A stretch of DNA of 64,000 nt. Origin: Bradyrhizobium sp. BR 10289 (GTDB lineage: Bacteria > Pseudomonadota > Alphaproteobacteria > Rhizobiales > Xanthobacteraceae). The stretch's first letter is position 1. The number at the start of each line of letters is the position of its first letter. The notes under the pieces were generated by a model. The model did no database searches. It saw only the letters and a program-made list of their open reading frames with translations, and was not told the origin of the DNA. The DNA lies in NCBI RefSeq assembly GCF_019455385.1, contig NZ_JACOFR010000012.1, positions 148,235 to 212,234 on the forward strand, read 5' to 3'. The translations under genes and the position numbers were made by a program. This document shows positions 8,815 to 17,910 of the stretch, piece by piece.

Positions 8815-9054
8815 ATGGACGAGCGACGCAATAAAGCGAGGCACCGCGTGCTGAAGGCCGGAACCATCGAGTTCGGCGGCGGCGCGATCGACTGCACCGT
8901 GCGAAATCTCTCGGACACCGGCGCCGCCCTCGACGTCACCAGCCCCGTCGGCATCCCCGACCGGTTCACCCTGTTCGTCCAGGCCGACGGAACGCATCTC
9001 GCCTGCACCGTGGTCTGGCGCAAGGAAAAGCGGATCGGGGTGAAGTTCGGGTGA
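8815..9054 (+). CDS. PilZ domain protein
   Basis: A 79-residue single-domain PilZ protein, a family that binds cyclic di-GMP. The N-terminal arginine motif (ERRNKARHRV, RxxxR) and the second motif NLSDTGAAL (D/NxSxxG) are both present, so ligand binding is plausible. There is no attached output domain; such small PilZ proteins act by touching a partner. It stands alone between the glutamate-synthase-like gene and a repeat. A protein with an EAL domain that could degrade the same messenger is encoded at about 33.8-35.9 kb. Confidence 0.85.
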   Translation: MDERRNKARHRVLKAGTIEFGGGAIDCTVRNLSDTGAALDVTSPVGIPDRFTLFVQADGTHLACTVVWRKEKRIGVKFG

Positions 9055-9092
9055 AATTCTGCGTGCGACGCGAGCTTGAACCACAAGCTCGG

Positions 9093-9257
9093 CTGTCGTC
9101 CCGGGCAAGCGTCAGCGCAGACCCGGGACCCATACCGCGTCATCTATCGATCATGCTGCGATAGCCGTACCGAACCGCGAGTCTTCGCCAAACCTCTCCC
9201 TGTGATTATGGGTCCCGGATCGGCGCTCCGCTTCGCTACGCTTGTCCGGGACGACAG
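9093..9257. repeat. Palindromic intergenic repeat, family B
   Basis: CTGTCGTCCCGGGCAAGCG at the left is inverted against CTTGTCCGGGACGACAG at the right. CCCGGGACCCATA and TATGGGTCCCGG form an inner pair. Same family as 6697-6845. It lies between the converging PilZ and CorC-type genes. Confidence 0.85.
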
Positions 9258-9287
9258 TTGAGATTCTGGCTCGCGCTATCTCTCGAC

Positions 9288-10583
9288 TCACCCCGTCTCC
9301 ACCTCGCTCAGCCGGCTCGCCAAAATCTTGTCGATCCTGCGACCGTCGAGGTCGACCACCTCGACGTGCCAGCCGGCGAAGTCGAAGGAATCGCCGACAT
9401 TGGGCAGCACGCTGAACTGTTGCAGCACGAGGCCCGCCACCGTGTTGTAGCGGTGCGGCGGCAGTTCGATGCCGAGCAGCTCGCCGAACTCGTCGACCGG
9501 CATCCAGCCGGAGATCAGCAGCGAGTCGTCCTCGCGTTTGACATAGGCCGGCTCCGGCGGGCCTTCCTCGGAATGAAAGGCGCCGACGATCGACTCGAGA
9601 ATATCCGCGGCCGTTACCATGCCTTCGAAGGCGCCGTATTCGTCATAGACGAGGCCGACATGGACCGGCGCCGCCTTCAGGATGGCGAGCACGTCGCGGG
9701 CATCGGCCGAGGCCGGAATGCCCGGGGCCTCGCGCACCAGCGCGCGCAAATCCGGCGTGCGCTCGTTCATATAGGCGATCAAGAGATCCTTGGCCTGGAG
9801 CACGCCGATCGGTTTGTCGCGATCGCCGTCCGAAACCGGAAAGCGCGAATGCGGGCTCTTCACAATGATCTCGCGGATGTCCTCGGGCGGATCGTTCAGG
9901 TCGATCTCGTCGACCTCCGTGCGCGGGGTCATGACCGCGCCGACAGGACGGTCGCCGAGCCGCATCACGCCGGCGATCATCTCCTTCTCGCCGGGCTCGA
10001 GCACGCCCGCGCTCTCGGCCTCGCTGACGAGGTGATGGATCTCGTCCTCCGAGACCTTCTCCTCGGCCTTGCCGCCGCGGCCGAGCAGCGTGAGAATCAG
10101 CTTGCCGGAGACGTCGAGCAGGAAAACGAGCGGCAGCGATACCTTCGCCAGCACATGCATCGCCGGCGCAACCTTCACCGCGATGCTCTCGGGGTCGCGC
10201 AGCGCCACCTGTTTCGGCACCAGCTCGCCGACGATCAGCGTCGCGTAGGTGATCAGCGTGACCACGATGCCGACGCCGACAATGTCGGCGACGCCCGAGG
10301 ACAGGCCGAGCTCGAGCAGCCATTGCGTCAGCCGCTGTCCGAGCGTCGCACCGGAGAATGCGCCCGAGAGCACGCCGACCAGCGTGATGCCGATCTGCAC
10401 AGTCGAGAGGAATTTGCCGGGATCGGCGGCCAGCGTCAGCGCTCGCTCGGCGCCGCGCACGCCCTTGGCGGCGAGCATCGACAGACGGGCCGGACGGGAG
10501 GAGACCACGGCCAGCTCGGACATGGAGAGCAGGCCGTTGATGACGATCAGGACGACGACGATGACGAGTTCGACGGAGAGCAT
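9288..10583 (-). CDS. Hemolysin-family CNNM/CorC transporter (DUF21-CBS-CorC_HlyC)
   Basis: A 431-residue membrane protein with the standard three-part layout. First is a DUF21/CNNM transmembrane domain (about residues 1-190) with MSELAVVSSRPARL and the small-residue loop GALSGATLGQ-like segment. Next is a CBS pair (about 210-330) containing MTPRTEVDEIDL. Last is a CorC_HlyC domain ending before the C-terminus. Members are linked to magnesium/cobalt export and are not true hemolysins. The start at 10583 gives the typical MLSVELVIVV membrane start; 31 further open codons upstream are not convincing. Confidence 0.9.
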   Translation of the reverse strand: MLSVELVIVVVLIVINGLLSMSELAVVSSRPARLSMLAAKGVRGAERALTLAADPGKFLSTVQIGITLVGVLSGAFSGATLGQRLTQWLLELGLSSGVADIVGVGIVVTLITYATLIVGELVPKQVALRDPESIAVKVAPAMHVLAKVSLPLVFLLDVSGKLILTLLGRGGKAEEKVSEDEIHHLVSEAESAGVLEPGEKEMIAGVMRLGDRPVGAVMTPRTEVDEIDLNDPPEDIREIIVKSPHSRFPVSDGDRDKPIGVLQAKDLLIAYMNERTPDLRALVREAPGIPASADARDVLAILKAAPVHVGLVYDEYGAFEGMVTAADILESIVGAFHSEEGPPEPAYVKREDDSLLISGWMPVDEFGELLGIELPPHRYNTVAGLVLQQFSVLPNVGDSFDFAGWHVEVVDLDGRRIDKILASRLSEVETG

Positions 10584-10828
10584 TGAGTTTCCGAGGTAAG
10601 CAAGTATGGCAGGCGACTGCCGGCACACGCATTGATATAGGGATTCAGTGCGGAATTGCCGGCAATTGTGTCGCATCGCCCGTCGCGGGAGAACCGGGCG
10701 GCGCGCACTGTGTTCCGCACGGTCCGAGACAACATGACATCCGCGGAACTACGGGCATGTGCTTAACGGGCCCTTAGTAGGCGCCAGCTAGGTTTTTCCG
10801 CATTTGCAAGTACATTTGGGGACCAAGG

Positions 10829-12904
10829 ATGCGGATCGGGAAGCTTTTCGCGCTGTCGATGCTGACGGTGACGGTGTTTGCAATCATCCTTGGCGCCGAG
10901 GTGCTGATACCCCAGACGCGCATCTTCACCAACCGTTCCGATGCGATCAAGACGGTCGACGCCTTTGGCACGATCCTGATGGTCAGCCAGCAGGTCGCCG
11001 GGCTTCGCGCGCCCTATATCGGACCAATCTTTCAGGAAGGCGTTGCGACGCAGGCCCAGATCGACGCTGCGGCGAAGGCCGCGAAGGCGGCCGAGGCGGC
11101 CTTCGAGACGGCGAAGCGGGCCCTCCTGGTGCTCGATGACGGCGCGGCCATGGCCGAGACTCTCGACCGCGTCGCACGGCGGCTGAAGGACATCAACGCA
11201 GCCGCGGATCGCGCCATGAGCGTTCCGCTGGCGGCGCGCGACAGTGCTGCGATCAAGGGCTACTTGCCCGGCGTGGCCGAGGTTCTCGCCGGCATCGAAC
11301 CGGTCATGAACCGGCTGGAAGGCAAGGTCATCAATGCCGACTCCTCGCTCGCGGCGCTCTTGAACCTGGCGCGGACGGCGCAGGATCTGCGCGTCTCGGC
11401 CGGGAGCCGCGCCGCCGCGCTGTCGCCGGCCCTGAGCACACGCCGGCCGCTCACGGTCGCCGAAATTACGCTGATGGATCGCATGCAGGGACGCGTGGAG
11501 GCCGATCGCGAACACATCGAGGCCGGCATCGATCAGATCGGAAATCCTCCGCGCATCGCGACCGCGTTCAAGGCCGCGACGGATTCCTATTTCGGAAAGG
11601 CGGCCGTGGTCGTCGAGAAGGAGATGCCCGCGGCGCGGAGCGACGGCAAGTATGGCGTTAATGCCGAGGAACTGGCGGGCGTGATCGTGCCGGCCATCCA
11701 GATGTTCTACGGCGTGCGCGACGCCGCACTGGCGGAAGCTGCCGAGCGTGCCGTCTCTGCGCGCGACGGCGCGCTGGCAATGCTGGCGCTTGCGGGCGTC
11801 GCGGTGCTGGCGCTGCTCGGAACGCTCGCCGGCGTCACCATGATGCTGCGCAGCCGCGTGGTGACGCCGCTCAGCCGGCTCGCCGACGTGATCGGCGCAC
11901 TCGCCGCCGGACAGCACGACGTCGAGATTCCGGCAACGGGTCGTCACGACGAGATCGGCCAGGTGGCGGGCTCGCTCCAGCACTTCAAGGATTCGCTCAT
12001 CGCCCAGAGGGCCGCCGACCAGGCGGCCGCGGTCGAGGCCGAGGCGAAGCTCGCGCGCAGCAAGCGCATGGACCAGATCGCACGTGACTTCGAAGCCATG
12101 ATCGGCGACGTCGTCAACACCGTCGCGGCGGCCTCTTCAGAACTGGAAGCGTCTGCGGGAACGCTCACGAGCACGGCCGAGCAGTCGGAAAGGGTGACCG
12201 CGACCGTCGCAGCCGCGTCCGAACAGGCCTCCACCAACGTGCAGACCGTCGCTGCGGCGGCGGAGGAGATGGCCTCGTCGGTCGACGAGATCAGCCGGCA
12301 GGTTCAGGATTCCGCGCGTGTCGCCGGCGAAGCCGTGCAGCAGGCCGGGCGCACCAACGATCATGTCGGCGAGCTCGCCAAGGCCGCGGGGCGGATCGGC
12401 GACGTCGTCGAACTCATCAGCCAGATCGCGGGCCAGACCAATCTTCTGGCGCTGAACGCCACCATCGAGGCGGCGCGGGCCGGCGAGGCTGGACGCGGCT
12501 TCGCCGTGGTCGCCTCCGAGGTCAAGGCGCTGGCCGAGCAGACCGCCAAGGCCACCGGCGAGATCAGCCAGCAGATCTCGGGGATTCAGGCGGCAACCGA
12601 GGATTCGGTCGGCGCGATCAAGTCGATCGGCGACACCATCACCCGCATGTCCGAGATCGCGTCCGCAATCGCCTCTGCGGTCGAGGAGCAGGGCGCAGCC
12701 ACACGCGAGATCTCCCGCAACGTGCAGCAGGCGGCGCGCGGCACCCAGCAGGTCTCCGCCAGCATCGTCGACGTGCAGCACGGCGCCAGCCAGACCGGAT
12801 CGGCCTCCGCCAACGTGCTCTCGGCGGCCAAATCGCTCTCCGGCGAAAGCACCCGTCTCAAGACCGAGGTCGGAAAATTCCTCGACGCGATCCGCGCCGC
12901 GTAG
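10829..12904 (+). CDS. Methyl-accepting chemotaxis protein
   Basis: A 691-residue chemoreceptor. One N-terminal membrane helix (about residues 5-28) is followed by a periplasmic sensor of about 290 residues, mostly helical and Ala-rich, then a second helix (about 310-335). A HAMP domain follows (RSRVVTPLSRLADVIGALA) and then the cytoplasmic signalling coiled coil, whose hairpin tip contains QIAGQTNLLALNATIEAARA, the site that contacts CheA and CheW. No CheR-binding pentapeptide is seen at the C-terminus. GGGGA precedes the ATG at 10829. No other chemotaxis genes lie nearby, so it is an orphan receptor with unknown ligand. Confidence 0.93.
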   Translation: MRIGKLFALSMLTVTVFAIILGAEVLIPQTRIFTNRSDAIKTVDAFGTILMVSQQVAGLRAPYIGPIFQEGVATQAQIDAAAKAAKAAEAAFETAKRALLVLDDGAAMAETLDRVARRLKDINAAADRAMSVPLAARDSAAIKGYLPGVAEVLAGIEPVMNRLEGKVINADSSLAALLNLARTAQDLRVSAGSRAAALSPALSTRRPLTVAEITLMDRMQGRVEADREHIEAGIDQIGNPPRIATAFKAATDSYFGKAAVVVEKEMPAARSDGKYGVNAEELAGVIVPAIQMFYGVRDAALAEAAERAVSARDGALAMLALAGVAVLALLGTLAGVTMMLRSRVVTPLSRLADVIGALAAGQHDVEIPATGRHDEIGQVAGSLQHFKDSLIAQRAADQAAAVEAEAKLARSKRMDQIARDFEAMIGDVVNTVAAASSELEASAGTLTSTAEQSERVTATVAAASEQASTNVQTVAAAAEEMASSVDEISRQVQDSARVAGEAVQQAGRTNDHVGELAKAAGRIGDVVELISQIAGQTNLLALNATIEAARAGEAGRGFAVVASEVKALAEQTAKATGEISQQISGIQAATEDSVGAIKSIGDTITRMSEIASAIASAVEEQGAATREISRNVQQAARGTQQVSASIVDVQHGASQTGSASANVLSAAKSLSGESTRLKTEVGKFLDAIRAA

Positions 12905-12969
12905 GCACACCACGCCCCGTCGGGGAGAGGTGAGCAACCGACGATCGACTTCGTGTGTGCCGCTGCGCC

Positions 12970-14997
12970 TCAGAACTCGCCGTGCAGCCGTCCTGAAAAC
13001 ACCGACACCGGACCGCGATCCGCGTTGTAGGCGGGATTGACGATGAGCTGGTAATCCGCGGTGAAGGTCAGCGCCTTGTTCAGGGCATACGCGTAATAGG
13101 TCTCGAGCACGCGTTCCTTGCGGTAGTTGAGCTGGCCGTCACCGATCAGCGGGCCGAGACCGCCGGCCGCGATGAAGTCGCGATGATCTTGCGACAGGCC
13201 GTTGATCGCGCCGGCGATGGCGACGACGTCCTCGGGCCGGCCCCATTTGGTGCCTTTGACCGAAACGCCGCCGGACAGGCTGCGGTCGATGTCGGTGAAG
13301 GCCATGATCTCGTTGCGGCCGTCGTTCCAGCTCCAGCGGCCGAACACGCCGACATCGTCGGTGATGGCCTGCTCGAGGTTGAGCGCGTAGCCGTACTTGA
13401 TGCGGCCGCGGCGGGTCTGGCTGATGTCGAGATTGAGCAGCGGATTGTCCAGCGTCTCGCGATAGCTGCCGGAGAACGTGCTGTTAACGAAGCCGAGCGT
13501 GCGCAGCTTGCCGGGCTGGCCGAACAGCGAATAGCGCAGTTCGAGCTCCCCGACATATTCGCCGCGACGCCCGATATTCATATCGAAATTGTTCGAGTTG
13601 GAGACGGCATCCACCAGGAAATAGCCGCCGCGCACGGCCCATTGCTTCTGGTTCAGTTCAGCAGTGGCGCCGTAGCCGAGGCCGAGCTTGTCGGCGGCAT
13701 AGTCGAAGGCGCCCGAAGCCCAGATCGACCAGTTCATGAAATCCTTTCGCGGATCGTGTGCGTAGGAATTGCCGTCGAACACGTCGACCACGGAGAATTT
13801 GCCGACCTGAATCGTCAGGCGCGAGACATCGACTTTGCTCGCGAGCTGAAGCTGGCCGCTGGCAAGCTCCTCCTGCTCGCCGCCAAAGCCGAAGGTGTGG
13901 CGCACGAACAGCCGCGAGGGATTGAAATGCGGATAGGGGAAGCCGGATTTCTGCGCTTCGCCGTTCGGGAAGCCCGCGGCGCCCGTCGTGTTGTTGAAGC
14001 CGAAACCCTGCAGCAGCTCGGGATTGAAATAGATCTCGCCGCCGTCCCACAGCCGCGCATTGAGATAAAGCGAATTGCTCCAGGTCTGCTGAAAGTCCGG
14101 CGACGGGAGCAGGCTGTTCGGCCCGGTATAGGGCGCGTGGAATGCGGGATAACCTTGCCCCAGCACCGTCGACTGGCCGTGGATCTCCCATCGGCTCGAT
14201 TCGGTGTCGGTGACGTCGGACTTGGGATTGTACGTCGGCACGCCCGGCCAGTCGATCTTGCGGTTGAGGCCGACCCGCAGGCTCTGGAAATCCATCGACG
14301 ATGAATATTGCGCGCGTGAGGGGAAGGTGACGTTGGCGTGCTCGAACTTGCTGTAGAGATATTCGAGCCGGGCGCTCCAGTGCGGCGCGAAGGCGTATTC
14401 GACGCCGCCGCCGGCGGTCCAGCCGAACCGGGTGTTCAGCACCTTCTCTTCGTCGCCGCCGGTCGGCGTCGACAGAAAGCGCTCGCCGGTAAAGGCCGCG
14501 CCGCCGGTCGCGTAGAGCAGCCAGTTGCCGGTGGCGTAGCCGAGCCGCGCGCGCAGGCTCGCCACATAGTCCCAGCGCTCTTCCGCGCTCGACAGCGCGG
14601 TCGCCGCCGAGGACACCACGTGGTTGGAGGGCAGATAGTTCGGAAACGAGATGTCGCCTTCGACGCCGAGCAGCAGGCCCGAATTGAGGCGCCAGTTGTA
14701 GCCGGCCTGCACGCCGCCGGTCGCGCCGGTGAAGACGTTATTGTCGGTGGCGAGCGCGGGATCGGTCAGCGTGGCCGAGGACGTGCCGCGGGTGAAACCG
14801 GTATGCACGCCAATGTAGAGGCCCGTCCAGTCATAAAGGGTCTTCAGCGCCGGCGCCTTCAGCGGCAGATCGGCCGCGCGGGTGGCGGGGGGAAAAGCCA
14901 CGACGCCCGAGGCAATCGCCGCGGCCGTCCGCAAATACCTGTAACGGTGTCCTCTCAACGTCAAAACGACACGCCCCCAAACGCGAATGGATTCCAT
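12970..14997 (-). CDS. Composite porin: Omp25-like barrel plus OprB-like carbohydrate porin
   Basis: A 675-residue outer-membrane protein made of two barrel-type regions. After the signal region, residues about 50-250 read like the Omp25/Omp31 family of Rhizobiales (DWTGLYIGVHTGF, GVQAGYNW, RARLGYATGNWLLYATGG, GGGVEYAFAPHWSARLEYLY). Residues about 265-675 read like a carbohydrate-selective OprB porin (IHGQSTVLGQGYPAFHAPY, RLFVRHTFGFGGEQEE, QVGKFSVVDVFDGNSYAHD, ETYYAYAL). The last residue is Phe, the usual outer-membrane assembly signal. The join has no frameshift or stop. The single ATG at 14997 is used. Probably a sugar or solute pore; the role of the extra front barrel is unknown. Confidence 0.85.
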   Translation of the reverse strand: MESIRVWGRVVLTLRGHRYRYLRTAAAIASGVVAFPPATRAADLPLKAPALKTLYDWTGLYIGVHTGFTRGTSSATLTDPALATDNNVFTGATGGVQAGYNWRLNSGLLLGVEGDISFPNYLPSNHVVSSAATALSSAEERWDYVASLRARLGYATGNWLLYATGGAAFTGERFLSTPTGGDEEKVLNTRFGWTAGGGVEYAFAPHWSARLEYLYSKFEHANVTFPSRAQYSSSMDFQSLRVGLNRKIDWPGVPTYNPKSDVTDTESSRWEIHGQSTVLGQGYPAFHAPYTGPNSLLPSPDFQQTWSNSLYLNARLWDGGEIYFNPELLQGFGFNNTTGAAGFPNGEAQKSGFPYPHFNPSRLFVRHTFGFGGEQEELASGQLQLASKVDVSRLTIQVGKFSVVDVFDGNSYAHDPRKDFMNWSIWASGAFDYAADKLGLGYGATAELNQKQWAVRGGYFLVDAVSNSNNFDMNIGRRGEYVGELELRYSLFGQPGKLRTLGFVNSTFSGSYRETLDNPLLNLDISQTRRGRIKYGYALNLEQAITDDVGVFGRWSWNDGRNEIMAFTDIDRSLSGGVSVKGTKWGRPEDVVAIAGAINGLSQDHRDFIAAGGLGPLIGDGQLNYRKERVLETYYAYALNKALTFTADYQLIVNPAYNADRGPVSVFSGRLHGEF

Positions 14998-15123
14998 CCG
15001 CCGCGATATCCCTGCCGATTCGCGGCGCCCCTGTCATCAGGTCTCAGGTGCCGCCGCGATCGGAAGAGTTGACCCCGATTCCGCGCGATTTCGTCCCAAG
15101 CCCCTCAGCTTGCTGCGAACTTT

Positions 15124-15142
15124 ATTGCGATTAATTCGCAAT
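15124..15142. promoter_or_regulatory. Dyad ATTGCGA-N5-TCGCAAT upstream of the porin gene
   Basis: Two 7-base arms, ATTGCGA and TCGCAAT, are perfectly inverted around five AT bases. They lie in an AT-rich patch about 130 bases upstream of the porin start. This looks like a binding site for a dimeric regulator. Which regulator is not known from sequence. Confidence 0.4.
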
Positions 15143-15225
15143 AGCAACTGGCGTGGATTGTCGCAGGGCATGGTTCGCATCGTTATGTGACGGGACTGCA
15201 ACAAATTCCCGAGCACCAAACGGAT

Positions 15226-15257
15226 GACCCCGCCCGGGGGGACAGCCGGGCGGGGTC
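15226..15257 (-). terminator. Strong hairpin downstream of the small secreted-protein gene
   Basis: GACCCCGCCCGG pairs perfectly with CCGGGCGGGGTC around an 8-base loop. It lies about 75 bases past the stop of the gene at 15334. There is no clear T-run, so termination would need help or the structure may protect the 3' end. Confidence 0.5.
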
Positions 15258-15333
15258 GGGGGCACGACACGGGGTGGATGAGGCGCCCGTGTCGGACGCA
15301 GGATCCACGTAAGATCGGCCTCAGATACTCAGA

Positions 15334-15597
15334 TCAGTAGCAAGTACGGACGCTGCCGACGTACTGGCCGAAGGCGTTGTAACGCGGGGTCCAGCCGCAG
15401 CGGTGATAGCCGTAGTAATAGGGGTCGTTGCTGGCGGCGATCGCGGAGCCGACGACGGCGGCGGTGGCGATGCCGGCGCCGACACCGAAGACCCAGCCGG
15501 GCGGCTTGGCTTGCGCCTGCGAGGTGGTGGACAGCATGGTGCCGGTGACGGCGAGGGCGGCGAGGGCTGCGGCGGCAATCTTGGTCTTGATCGACAT
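15334..15597 (-). CDS. Small secreted protein of unknown function
   Basis: An 87-residue protein with a signal peptide (MSIKTKIAAAALAALAV to about AQA-KP) and a short mature part. It contains a glycine/alanine-rich hydrophobic stretch (GVGAGIATAAVVGSAIA) and a Tyr-rich C-terminal end with two Cys (DPYYYGYHRC and SVRTCY). Similar small Gly-rich Tyr/Cys-tailed exported proteins are common in Bradyrhizobium. The start at 15597 has a GGAG ribosome site; the frame is open further upstream to 15660. The protein at 23664 has the same general plan. Confidence 0.75.
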   Translation of the reverse strand: MSIKTKIAAAALAALAVTGTMLSTTSQAQAKPPGWVFGVGAGIATAAVVGSAIAASNDPYYYGYHRCGWTPRYNAFGQYVGSVRTCY

Positions 15598-15736
15598 GTG
15601 AAACTCCATCCGGGTTGAGGCGGTCCGTTGTGGCCCGCGTGCCCAGTTGGACGGAGGCATGGCAAAACCGGTTCGAAAGCGCCCTTGGCCCCCTCGGAAT
15701 CCGGATATTTCCCGAATTATTCCAGAGAGATGCAGG

Positions 15737-16582
15737 CTAGCCGAGCGGGCCTTTGGCGAGCCTGTTCACGTTGAAGTTATCGACCTCCGCCAGCAGCTCG
15801 CAGAAGGCCGCCGCGCCCTGGTCGAGCAGCTGCTCGCCCTTCTCAGGCAGAGCCAATGTCGCGTTGCCGATCGCACCGCTCGCATGGAGATCCTGCGCCT
15901 GCCAGGCGAACGGCGCGGGCCGCTGCGTCGAGAGCCAGCGATATTGCTGCTCCATCGCAATGCTGCTCGCGGGAAAATCCGCGATCGCATCCTTGCGCAC
16001 CTGATCCGGATAGCGCGCCAGCATGATCGAGGTCTCGACCGCGCCGCCGTGAATGCCGTGGCGCACTTCATCGGCCGGGAACAGCCTGTCCGCGCCCGAC
16101 AGCCGCGACCACGACGTGGTCACCACGAACAGCTTGTGATGCGCGCGCAAGTCCTGCGCCACCAGCATCATCGCCGCGCTGTTGCCGCCATGGCTGGTGA
16201 TGATGACGAGCTTTTTCACGCCGCGCCGGGCGACCTCTTCGCCGATTCCCGTCCACCGCTTCAGTGCGACGTCGTTCGGCAGCGTTTGCGTGCCCGGATA
16301 GTCGATATGCTCGGTGGAAATGCCGATCGGTTCAACGGGCAGGAATGTCGCGGGAACGTTGTCGGGCAAGAGTGCGCGCACGCGCGCCAGGTACGCGTCC
16401 GCGATCAGCACGTCGGTTTCGAGCGGCAGATGCGGGCCATGCTGCTCGGTTGCGGCCAGCGGCAGCACCGCGATCCAGCGCGCCATTTCGGCCGGGGCCG
16501 CACGGGCCCAGTCGATGTCGATCCAGTCGCGGGACGGCGTCAGCGAACTTTCTTTGGAGGTTTCTTTGCCCAATTTTGTCAC
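15737..16582 (-). CDS. Creatininase family amidohydrolase
   Basis: A protein of about 281 residues from the creatinine amidohydrolase family, metal-dependent enzymes that open cyclic amides or act on related C-N bonds. The metal-binding motifs are present: TEQHGPHLPLETD, then ITSHGGNSAAMM and HGIHGGAVETS. The start is not certain. I use a GTG at 16582, because an ATG at 16636 or 16690 would run into the promoter region or start of the divergent ABC binding protein at 16676. The divergent pairing suggests the enzyme acts on what that importer brings in. The family also includes enzymes of riboflavin/F420, mycofactocin and pyrimidine-type pathways, so the substrate is open. Confidence 0.88.
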   Translation of the reverse strand: MTKLGKETSKESSLTPSRDWIDIDWARAAPAEMARWIAVLPLAATEQHGPHLPLETDVLIADAYLARVRALLPDNVPATFLPVEPIGISTEHIDYPGTQTLPNDVALKRWTGIGEEVARRGVKKLVIITSHGGNSAAMMLVAQDLRAHHKLFVVTTSWSRLSGADRLFPADEVRHGIHGGAVETSIMLARYPDQVRKDAIADFPASSIAMEQQYRWLSTQRPAPFAWQAQDLHASGAIGNATLALPEKGEQLLDQGAAAFCELLAEVDNFNVNRLAKGPLG

Positions 16583-16675
16583 GTAGTTTGAGGTTATCAG
16601 GGGATGCGGGCTCGGCCGGCTCGCATCCCCGAACATCTTGATATCATGGGCCGGAACGATCGACGGAGTCCAATC

Positions 16676-17698
16676 ATGCGCCTCATTCATCTCTGGCGAG
16701 CGTTAATTGTTGTCCTTTGTCCCGTGCTCATTGCCGGCCAGCCTGCGCGTGCCGAGACGCTGGACAAGGTCACCTTCGGCACCAACTGGGTGGCCGAGGC
16801 CGAGCATGGCGGCTTCTTCCAGGCGGTCGCCGACGGCACCTACAAGAAATACGGCCTCGACGTCACCATCATTCCCGGCGGTCCGAACGAGAACAACCGG
16901 ATGCTGCTGATCGCCGGCAAGATCGATTTCTTCATGGCCGCGAACACGCTGATGTCGTTCGACGCGGTCGCCAACGACGTTCCCGTCGTGACCATCGCCG
17001 CGGTGTTCCAGAAGGATCCGCAGGTGATGCTGACCCAGCCCGACGCCAAGGTCGCCAAGATCGAGGATCTCAAGCCGCTGACGCTGTTCGTCTCCAAGGA
17101 AGGCATGACCAGCTATTTCCAGTGGCTGAAGTCCGAATACGGCTTCAGCGAGAAGAACGTCCGGCCCTACAATTTCAATCCGCAGCCGTTCATCGCGAAC
17201 CCCAAGAGCGCGATGCAGGGCTACGTCACCTCCGAGCCGTTCGCGGTTGAGAAGGCGGCGGGCTTCAAGCCGAACGTGATCCTGCTCGCCGATGCCGGCT
17301 TCAACACCTATTCGACCCTGATCGAGACCCGCCGCGACATCGCCGAGAAGAAGCCTGACCTGGTGCAGCGCTTCGTCGATGCCTCCATGATCGGCTGGTA
17401 CAATTACATCTACGGCGACAATTCCGCCGGCAATGAACTGATCAAGAAGCTCAACCCCGAGATGACCGACGACCTGCTGAAATATTCCGTCGCCAAGATG
17501 AAGGAATACGGCATCGTCGATTCCGGCGACAGCTTGAAGAACGGCATCGGCGCGATGAGCGACGAGCGCTACACCTCCTTCTTCAACAAGATGGTGAAGG
17601 CCGGCGTCGTGAAGGCCGATCTCGACTTCCGCAAGTCCTACACGCTGCGCTTCGTCAACAAAGGCGTCGGCGTCGAGCTGCGTCCGAGCAAGCCGTAA
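16676..17698 (+). CDS. ABC transporter substrate-binding protein (NMT1/THI5-like)
   Basis: A 340-residue periplasmic binding protein with a signal peptide ending PARA-ET (about residue 26). The mature start TFGTNWVAEAEHGGFFQAVA, then GLDVTIIPGGP and GKIDFFMAANTLM, match the NMT1/THI5-like family that binds pyrimidine thiamine precursors, sulfonates, nitrate-like or other small ligands; the W-AEAEHGG segment is closest to the ThiY-like branch. The start at 16676 has GGAG eight bases ahead. It is the first gene of an importer operon, but a 212-base gap holding a repeat separates it from the ATPase gene. Confidence 0.88.
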   Translation: MRLIHLWRALIVVLCPVLIAGQPARAETLDKVTFGTNWVAEAEHGGFFQAVADGTYKKYGLDVTIIPGGPNENNRMLLIAGKIDFFMAANTLMSFDAVANDVPVVTIAAVFQKDPQVMLTQPDAKVAKIEDLKPLTLFVSKEGMTSYFQWLKSEYGFSEKNVRPYNFNPQPFIANPKSAMQGYVTSEPFAVEKAAGFKPNVILLADAGFNTYSTLIETRRDIAEKKPDLVQRFVDASMIGWYNYIYGDNSAGNELIKKLNPEMTDDLLKYSVAKMKEYGIVDSGDSLKNGIGAMSDERYTSFFNKMVKAGVVKADLDFRKSYTLRFVNKGVGVELRPSKP

Positions 17699-17739
17699 CG
17701 CATGCCGCGATCGAGTCCGACAATGCTGATGGTGCCGTC

Positions 17740-17868
17740 CACCTCTCCCGAAGGGAGAGGTCGCATCGCATCGAAAGATGCGATGCGGGTGAGGGGTTAC
17801 GCTCCATCGTGGGACCTGCGCCCCCTCACCCGGCGCTGCGCGCCGACCTCTCCCCGTTGGGGAGAGGT
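17740..17868. repeat. Palindromic intergenic repeat, family C (CACCTCTCCC type)
   Basis: CCTCTCCCGAAGGGAGAGG forms the left hairpin, CCTCTCCCCGTTGGGGAGAGG the right one, and GGGTGAGGGG is inverted against CCCCCTCACCC between them. Other copies are at 21325-21477 and 35903-36043, with a fragment at 44251-44270. It sits inside the importer operon, between the binding-protein and ATPase genes. Confidence 0.88.
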
Positions 17869-17910
17869 GAATATCGCGGCGCGACCGAGCTCCATAACAG
17901 CCTGCGATCG

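Larger units (their letters stand above)
14998..15333. other. Intergenic region upstream of the porin gene
   Basis: About 335 bases between the porin start and the end of a small secreted-protein gene read on the same strand. It holds a 12-base-arm hairpin (15226-15257) and a dyad (15124-15142), listed separately. No coding sequence was found. Confidence 0.5.
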
